Assembly: GCA_012961645.1 (NCBI GenBank)
Contig: DTYY01000315.1
Location: 1-6,220 of the forward strand
Reading direction: 5' to 3'
Length of the DNA: 6,220 nt
Origin: Methanosarcinales archaeon
GTDB taxonomy: Archaea > Halobacteriota > Methanosarcinia > Methanosarcinales > Methanogasteraceae
Position numbers and translations under genes: made by a program. This document shows positions 1-3,696 of this stretch, one piece after another. Numbering within the stretch: the stretch's first letter is position 1; the number at the start of each line of letters is the position of its first letter. Under the pieces are notes generated by a model. It was given only the letters and a program-made list of their open reading frames with translations, ran no database searches and was not told the DNA's origin.

Positions 1-1
1 C

Positions 2-16
2 CACAAAGTTTATATA
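2..16 (+). promoter_or_regulatory. Distal archaeal promoter (BRE + TATA box) far upstream of the thermosome gene
   Basis: CACAAAG (2-8) fits the archaeal B-recognition element pattern cRnAAn. It is followed directly by TTTATATA (9-16), essentially the ideal archaeal TATA box. Archaeal transcription usually starts about 25 nt after the centre of the box, so a transcript would begin near 36-40, where the 14-bp inverted repeat starts. The box also reads as TATATAAA on the other strand and could serve a divergent gene left of the window, but the BRE side favours rightward transcription. Its use is an inference. Confidence 0.5.
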
Positions 17-35
17 CTATCATATCCAATTGTCA

Positions 36-127
36 TATATGCGAGCGGGAAAATAACTTTTTTAACACATTCCCTCAATTCCCCCCTCCCCCCTTCCACC
101 CTCCCTCCATGTACCCGCTCGCATATA
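36..127. repeat. 14-bp perfect inverted repeat with 64-nt loop upstream of the thermosome gene
   Basis: TATATGCGAGCGGG (36-49) and CCCGCTCGCATATA (114-127) are exact reverse complements. The next bases on both sides (35/128 and 50/113) do not pair, so the boundaries are sharp. The 64-nt loop holds an oligo-T run (58-63) and the C-rich tract at 72-108. A transcript from the distal promoter would begin almost exactly at the left arm and could fold into a stem of 14 pairs. On DNA it could instead be a regulator site or cruciform. No target-site duplication flanks it, so a small transposon is unlikely. Confidence 0.75.
72..105 (-). other. G-quadruplex motif on the minus strand (polypyrimidine tract on the plus strand)
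   Basis: Read on the minus strand, there are G-runs at 105-103, 101-99, 93-88 and 86-81. The loops between them are A, TGGAA and A, and a fifth GGG lies at 74-72. This meets the usual definition of four runs of at least three G with loops of 1-7 nt, and two of the runs are six G long. The plus strand has almost no purines from 81 to 108 and could form an i-motif. The G-rich strand is the template for rightward transcription, so a folded quadruplex could hinder polymerase coming from the distal promoter. The motif is seen; folding is inferred. Confidence 0.7.
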
Positions 128-161
128 CTCTTCAACATGGAACAGGTCGGGCACCACCCTT

Positions 162-176
162 CGCAATCTTTTTATA
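162..176 (+). promoter_or_regulatory. Proximal archaeal promoter of the thermosome-grpE operon
   Basis: CGCAATC (162-168) matches the BRE pattern cRnAAnt at all but the last base, and TTTTTATA (169-176) is a good TATA box. A start about 25 nt later falls near 198, giving a leader of roughly 20 nt that still includes the ribosome binding site at 208-213. This short-leader transcript would not carry the inverted repeat or C-rich tract. It is the most likely main promoter of the operon. I see no match to the palindromic sites known to me for archaeal heat-shock regulators. Confidence 0.7.
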
Positions 177-207
177 GAAGTACTATCAGTTGAATCATAG
201 CAATTAT

Positions 208-213
208 GGAGGT
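208..213 (+). promoter_or_regulatory. Shine-Dalgarno sequence of the thermosome gene
   Basis: GGAGGT, five nt before the ATG at 219, is complementary to the archaeal 16S rRNA 3' end and fixes the thermosome start. The ATG at 206 overlaps it but is in another frame and has no binding site of its own. The stretch ATGGAGG (206-212) is exactly complementary to CCTCCAT (104-110) in the upstream C-rich tract. Confidence 0.85.
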
Positions 214-218
214 TCAGA

Positions 219-1850
219 ATGGCTGGACAGATAACTCAACCAGTAGTCATAATAGATCCAAGTAAGAAGCGTGTACAGAAGAGGGATGCGGTACACATGA
301 ACATCACCGCTGCAATGGCAGTGGCAAATACAGTAAAATCAACGTTTGGTCCAAGCGGCATGGATAAGATGCTGATCGATGCTACGGGAGATGTCGCAAT
401 CACCAATGATGGGGAGACCATTCTGCGCAAGATCGATGTTCAGCATCCAAGCGCAAAGACGATCGTTGCCGTGGCAAACACGCAGGAGAAGGAAGCCGGT
501 GACGGCACGACCGCCGCTGTGATGTTTGCCGGAGAACTGCTGAAGAGAGCAGGCAACCTGATAGACCGGGGCGTCCACCCCACAACCATCGTCACCGGAT
601 ACAAACTGGCAGAGGGCAAATCGCAGGAGATATTAAGCGAACTTGCAACCGATGTGACGCTGGATGATGCTGATCTCTTGCAGAGCATCGCATCGACCGC
701 GATGGTCGGCAAGGTGCAGGAGGGCTCTGATCTGGCGCCACTCTGCGTGCAGGCGGTGCAGGCAATCGAGGACGGAACCGTCGATATCTTCAACGGCGTC
801 AGGATCCAGAAGAGCATTGGAAAGGGCATCGAGGACACTGAACTGATAACAGGCGTGGTGATCGAAAAGTCTCGCGTGAACGATGCCATGCCAAAACGTG
901 TCGAGAACGCACGCATTGCGCTGCTAACCTCCAATATCGAATATCGAAAATTCGGTAAAATGCCCGGCGGAAAAAGCAAGGAAAAAGTCAAAATAACTTC
1001 TTCTGACCAGTTGAAGAAACTTTTTGAGGGAGAAGAGGCTGCTATCAAATCTGACATCGATGGACTCTATAATATCGGTGCAAACGTCGTATTCACAACC
1101 AAGAGCATAACTGAGTCTTCCCAGGGATATCTCATCAAACGCGGGATGATCGGCGTCGCGCGGGTCAGGGATGCCGATTTAGAGGCGATTTCACGGGCAA
1201 CCGGCGCAACCATACTCTCGAACATCGTGGACATCGAGGAGCGAGATCTTGGCACAGCCGGGCTTGTTGAGGAAAGGGGGCATGAGGATGAGGAACTGAT
1301 CTATATAACGGACTGCAAGAACCCAAAGACGGTCTCCATTGTTGCGCATGGCGGAACCGAACACGTTGTAGACACTGTTGAAGGCGCGTTAAACGATGCG
1401 CTGCGGGTCGTGGCGGATGTTGTTGAGGATGGTGCGATTGCGGCTGGCGGCGGAGCATGCGAGATTGAGCTTTCACTGCGTCTCAGAGAGTATGCCGCAA
1501 CCATCGGCGGCAAGGAGCAACTTGCGGTGAACGCGTTTGCCGATGCGCTGGAGACGATCCCATACACGCTTGCAGACAATGCCGGGCTTGACCCTGATGA
1601 TATGTTGACCGCTCTAAAGGCAAGGCACATCGAAGGCAGCAGATCATCTGGCATCGATGTGTACAGCGGCGAGGTCGCTGACATGTACGGGCACGGAATC
1701 ATCGAGCCCCTCCGCGTGAAAACTCAGTCCATGAAATCTGCCACCGATGCCGCAGTCATGATTCTCAAGGTCGATGATGTACTCGCAGCCGAGCGCAAAG
1801 AACTGACTCCGAAACCGGGTCAATCACCGCACGACTATGACTGGGTCTGA
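219..1850 (+). CDS. Thermosome subunit (archaeal group II chaperonin, Hsp60/CCT family), divergent form
   Basis: This cytoplasmic ATP-driven chaperonin subunit (543 aa, normal length) assembles into a double ring with a built-in lid and folds proteins. Visible family motifs are GPSGMDK (44-50), TNDGETIL (62-69) with D64, GDGTT (94-98) with D95, D393 in [13 protein letters not shown] (410-418) and GIIEPLRVK (493-501). The nucleotide-binding aspartates are present, so it should be an ATPase. Several normally near-invariant positions differ: S46 where K is usual, H377 for R in the RGGT stretch, T386 and G389 where DEVER is usual, and C414 for P. The apical domain (about 240-260) is about six residues longer than common thermosomes and rich in K and G. 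The C-terminus ends PHDYDWV and lacks the Gly-Met repeats found in many relatives. It may be a specialised paralogue beside standard subunits elsewhere. The start is set by GGAGGT and fits the family N-terminus. grpE overlaps its last 14 nt. Confidence 0.97.
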   Translation: MAGQITQPVVIIDPSKKRVQKRDAVHMNITAAMAVANTVKSTFGPSGMDKMLIDATGDVAITNDGETILRKIDVQHPSAKTIVAVANTQEKEAGDGTTAAVMFAGELLKRAGNLIDRGVHPTTIVTGYKLAEGKSQEILSELATDVTLDDADLLQSIASTAMVGKVQEGSDLAPLCVQAVQAIEDGTVDIFNGVRIQKSIGKGIEDTELITGVVIEKSRVNDAMPKRVENARIALLTSNIEYRKFGKMPGGKSKEKVKITSSDQLKKLFEGEEAAIKSDIDGLYNIGANVVFTTKSITESSQGYLIKRGMIGVARVRDADLEAISRATGATILSNIVDIEERDLGTAGLVEERGHEDEELIYITDCKNPKTVSIVAHGGTEHVVDTVEGALNDALRVVADVVEDGAIAAGGGACEIELSLRLREYAATIGGKEQLAVNAFADALETIPYTLADNAGLDPDDMLTALKARHIEGSRSSGIDVYSGEVADMYGHGIIEPLRVKTQSMKSATDAAVMILKVDDVLAAERKELTPKPGQSPHDYDWV

Positions 1851-2379
1851 TATTGATCGCACGGATGCCGAGGCTCATGAGATGATCGAAGGGGAGGGTG
1901 ATGCCGAACTGCAGCAGCAATTGCAAGAGCTAAAAGAACGCCTCGAAGAGTGTGAAGATCGAGCAGACTCGAGTTTTGAACGATTACAGAGACTTCAAGC
2001 GGAGTTTGAGAATTACAAGAAGAGAATCGCGAAAGAAACGATGGAAACGATTGAATATGCAAACGAGGAGATCATTCTATCATTGCTCGAGGTGCTCGAT
2101 AATTTTGAGCGTGCTATCGACTCTATACAGCAAGAAAATGATGTTGATGCCGTAAAAAAAGGTATAGAGATGATTTTTCAGCAGTTATGTAATTTGCTGG
2201 AAAGGGAGGATGTTATACCCATTGAAGCGGTTGGCAAGATCTTTGATCCATATCTGCATGAGACCATCGCCAAAGTGAAAAGTGATGTGGACAGCAACAC
2301 CGTTGTGGAGGAACTGCAACGCGGTTACAAATACAAATCGAAGGTGATCAGACCGTGTATGGTCAGGGTGGCTGAGTAG
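1837..2379 (+). CDS. grpE: GrpE, nucleotide exchange factor of the Hsp70 (DnaK) chaperone
   Basis: GrpE is a cytoplasmic dimer that releases ADP from DnaK and so resets the Hsp70 cycle. The 180 residues show the family layout. There is an acidic, Gln/Glu-rich N-terminus (1-45), then a long coiled-coil dimer helix containing RLQAEFENYKKR (52-63) and LLEVLDNFERAI (83-94). The C-terminal beta domain carries GKIFDPYLHETIAKV (133-147) and the family signature from NTVVEELQRGY (154-164) to VIRPCMVRVAE (170-180). Cys174 replaces the usual Ala. The chosen ATG lies 11 nt before the thermosome stop, implying translational coupling, but has no clear SD. ATG at 1882 (Met16) has CGAGG eight nt upstream and would leave a 31-nt gap after the thermosome stop, so it is a real alternative. 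grpE usually sits beside dnaK and dnaJ; neither is within the window. Confidence 0.96.
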   Translation: MTGSDIDRTDAEAHEMIEGEGDAELQQQLQELKERLEECEDRADSSFERLQRLQAEFENYKKRIAKETMETIEYANEEIILSLLEVLDNFERAIDSIQQENDVDAVKKGIEMIFQQLCNLLEREDVIPIEAVGKIFDPYLHETIAKVKSDVDSNTVVEELQRGYKYKSKVIRPCMVRVAE

Positions 2380-2451
2380 ACCAACGTGCCGGTCGCATCA
2401 CCTGCACCTCTGGCGCGCATGGGTTTCGCTGTTGATAGCTTTGCACTCCAT

Positions 2452-2504
2452 ACGGTGGACAAATGACACTTATATCTGTGTAATTCGCTTATTTGTCCAT
2501 CCGT
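2452..2504. repeat. Palindrome enclosing a TATA box (possible operator)
   Basis: ACGGTGGACAAAT (2452-2464) pairs with ATTTGTCCATCCGT (2491-2504) over 13 bp with one unpaired T (2500). The core TGGACAAAT/ATTTGTCCA (2456-2464, 2491-2499) is perfect. The 26-nt interior holds CTTATATC (2469-2476), a plausible archaeal TATA box, inside a nested ACAC/GTGT mini-hairpin (2466-2469, 2478-2481). The arms fall where the BRE and the expected start site (about 2497) lie, so a dimeric regulator on both arms could shut the promoter. It could also be a hairpin ending the thermosome-grpE transcript, but no oligo-T follows it. Confidence 0.6.
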
Positions 2505-2550
2505 GATCCGCTGTTTGACATGGGAAGCCCTGATCGTAGCTCAGTCCGTC

Positions 2551-2565
2551 CACAACACTTATATT
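2551..2565 (+). promoter_or_regulatory. Archaeal promoter (BRE + TATA box) upstream of the hairpin
   Basis: CACAACA (2551-2557) fits the BRE pattern cRnAAn and CTTATATT (2558-2565) is a good TATA box. A start about 25 nt later falls near 2587, the first base of the long inverted repeat. The 10-mer ACACTTATAT (2555-2564) repeats exactly the sequence at 2466-2475, so two promoters of the same type lie 89 bp apart. It would drive the hydrolase with a leader of about 165 nt, or a small RNA. Confidence 0.55.
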
Positions 2566-2586
2566 GTAGATGTGCATTAGAAATGC

Positions 2587-2668
2587 TGACGTTGGTTTTC
2601 CATACGTGTTTAGAACCAACACAAACAACAAACATCCCATCGTATGGAATGGATTACAACCAACGTCA
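2587..2668 (+). other. Long imperfect hairpin: structured leader or small RNA candidate
   Basis: The 20 nt at 2587-2606 (TGACGTTGGTTTTCCATACG) pair completely with CGTATGGAA (2641-2649) and AACCAACGTCA (2658-2668). Only an 8-nt bulge (2650-2657) and a 34-nt loop (2607-2640) are left out. A second AACCAAC in the loop (2614-2620) can take the same partner GTTGGTT (2591-2597), and GTGTT/AACAC (2606-2610, 2618-2622) can form a further mini-hairpin, so competing folds exist. It begins about 25 nt after a BRE/TATA pair and is followed by TTATTTTAT (2669-2677), as expected of a short RNA with its own promoter and U-rich end. I recognise no known RNA family in it. It could equally be the hydrolase leader. 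Confidence 0.45.
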
Positions 2669-2742
2669 TTATTTTATCTCTATCTGAATCGCAGAGTTGT
2701 TACGGAGTTGTCGAGATCGCTTCTAATCGCTTAGGTCAAAAT

Positions 2743-2748
2743 GAGGGT
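2743..2748 (+). promoter_or_regulatory. Shine-Dalgarno sequence that fixes the hydrolase start
   Basis: GAGGGT, with GAGG ending five nt before ATG 2752, is the only SD-like sequence near the candidate starts. It supports 2752 over the in-frame ATG at 2644, which lies inside the hairpin's right arm and has no SD. Confidence 0.65.
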
Positions 2749-2751
2749 GTC

Positions 2752-3696
2752 ATGCGGATACTCAACTCGATGTATGGGCAGGCGTTTGGCGACATGCTTG
2801 GTGAGCCTCTCGAGGGTCTTACCCGCGAGCAGATCAAAGCACGATGGTGTACCGTCACAGGCTTCATCCGCCCACCATCGATCACCGATGACACGGTGAT
2901 GACGCACCTTGTTGTGCGGTCGGTCTGCGAGGTTCGCAGGACAGATCGACGCCACATTGCAGGGGTGTTTCTCAAAAATCGTGCACTGATACCAAGGATG
3001 GGACCAACGACGGCGCACGCATTGTCATGTTTCGCAGAGGACCTGGGATTTACGCCGACAGCAGGCACAACCGATGGCGCAGCTATGCGTGCGCCTGCAA
3101 TCGCGTGGCTGTTCCCTGAGGACAGGGTCATCCCTGAGACCATCGAAGCGTCGCTTGCAACACACGGTTCTGATATCGCGATCGCTGGCGCATGTGCGAT
3201 CAGCAGCGCTGTTTCATCAGCGATCAACGGCTCGGGGATCGAGACGATCATAAAAGCCGGGATAGATGGCGCCGAATACGTGTCAAACGATCTTGCAGCC
3301 CAAATCAGGGAATCTGTCATGCTTGCATCGGAAAGAACGCTTGAAGACGCCATAGACCGCACCGGCTGCGGGATTGAGACTGTGGAAGCCGTGCCTGCTG
3401 TCTTTGCAGTCATCGCAAGAGATCACGACTTCAGGAGAGGTGTGATTGCGGCGGCGAATCTTGGCGGTGATGCCGACACCATCGCATCGATGGTTGGCGC
3501 AATCCTTGGCGGGATGGTGCCGGACAAGGACTCAATGCCCCGCGACTGGATCGATGCATGCCGGAATTCTGCAGATGATGTGGAAACAATGATCCAGGAG
3601 TCCTGGAGGTGCATCTCTGAGTTCAGGCTGATGAAACATGATCGCCGTATGCATCAAAAATCTACAACCCCTTCACTCACCGCCCCGTTCTTATGA
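2752..3696 (+). CDS. ADP-ribosylglycohydrolase (DraG / PF03747 family)
   Basis: This all-alpha enzyme has two metal ions in its active site and removes ADP-ribose from modified proteins or small molecules; it is presumably cytoplasmic. Of 314 residues, about 290 form the family core. Seen in order are GQAFGDMLGEPLEG (9-22), the metal-binding TDDT (45-48) in SITDDTVMT, GPTT (84-87), TTDGAAMRAPAIAWL (106-120), ATHGS (136-140) and the second metal site NLGGDADTIASMVGAILGG (236-254). All are intact, so it should be active. The start at Met37 of the open frame follows GAGGGT and puts the first motif where the family has it. The substrate is unknown: no DraT-like ADP-ribosyltransferase and no nitrogenase gene is in the window, so it should not be called a nitrogenase regulator. 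The last 14 residues (301-314) are non-conserved and are written on DNA shared with the end of carB on the other strand. Confidence 0.93.
   Translation: MRILNSMYGQAFGDMLGEPLEGLTREQIKARWCTVTGFIRPPSITDDTVMTHLVVRSVCEVRRTDRRHIAGVFLKNRALIPRMGPTTAHALSCFAEDLGFTPTAGTTDGAAMRAPAIAWLFPEDRVIPETIEASLATHGSDIAIAGACAISSAVSSAINGSGIETIIKAGIDGAEYVSNDLAAQIRESVMLASERTLEDAIDRTGCGIETVEAVPAVFAVIARDHDFRRGVIAAANLGGDADTIASMVGAILGGMVPDKDSMPRDWIDACRNSADDVETMIQESWRCISEFRLMKHDRRMHQKSTTPSLTAPFL
3654..3696. other. 43-bp tail-to-tail overlap of the hydrolase and carB genes
   Basis: The hydrolase stop (TGA, 3694-3696, +) lies inside carB, and the carB stop (TGA, read leftward from 3656 to 3654) lies inside the hydrolase gene. 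The shared bases encode the last 14 hydrolase residues and the last 13 or so of CarB, both beyond the conserved cores. No space remains for a conventional terminator between the genes. The TTTTT that carB reads at 3660-3656, at its stop, is the only oligo-T. The two transcripts must overlap as antisense RNAs at their 3' ends. Confidence 0.9.

Larger units (their letters stand above)
2380..2751. other. 372-nt non-coding block between grpE and the ADP-ribosylglycohydrolase
   Basis: No convincing protein or tRNA is encoded here. It holds, in order: about 70 nt of plain sequence after the grpE stop; a palindrome around a TATA box (2452-2504); a second BRE/TATA (2551-2565); a long hairpin (2587-2668); an AT-rich TTATTTTAT stretch (2669-2677) that could be a U-tract terminator or a weak third TATA box; and the SD of the hydrolase (2743-2748). 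Short words recur through it: CCATACG at 2448 and 2600 and inverted at 2641, ACCAACGT at 2380 and 2659, and GTGGAC/GTCCAC near both TATA boxes. This suggests binding sites or RNA structure rather than decayed coding sequence. No dnaK remnant was recognised. Confidence 0.7.

Noticed and set aside
36..127. Inverted repeat as a miniature transposon (MITE)
   Set aside because: No flanking target-site duplication and no second copy in the window; its position relative to the promoter is better explained by regulation.
440..1057. 205-codon minus-strand open frame inside the thermosome gene
   Set aside because: It is antisense to a clearly conserved gene, has low-complexity Ser/Ala-rich composition and no family motif.
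2380..2450. Remnant of dnaK after grpE
   Set aside because: No trace of the DnaK N-terminal ATPase motifs was seen in any frame.
2525..2580. tRNA-like stretch around GTAGCTCAGT
   Set aside because: It resembles a tRNA D-arm start, but there is no pairing GAGC, anticodon stem or T-arm after it.
2501..2590. Possible C/D box guide RNA (GTGAT and CTGA words)
   Set aside because: Box C matches only in part, and boxes D', C' and D are not at workable spacing.
2493..2687. 64-codon frame from a TTG start in the non-coding block
   Set aside because: It runs through promoters and the hairpin, has no SD and no recognisable sequence.
2644..2751. Upstream ATG giving the hydrolase 36 extra N-terminal residues
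   Set aside because: No SD lies before it, the ATG sits in a hairpin arm, and the extra residues have no counterpart in the family; ATG 2752 has GAGGGT at the right distance.
2736..3413. 225-codon minus-strand open frame opposite the hydrolase gene
   Set aside because: It mirrors the conserved plus-strand gene, is Ser/Ala/Pro-rich without recognisable domains, and has no SD or promoter.
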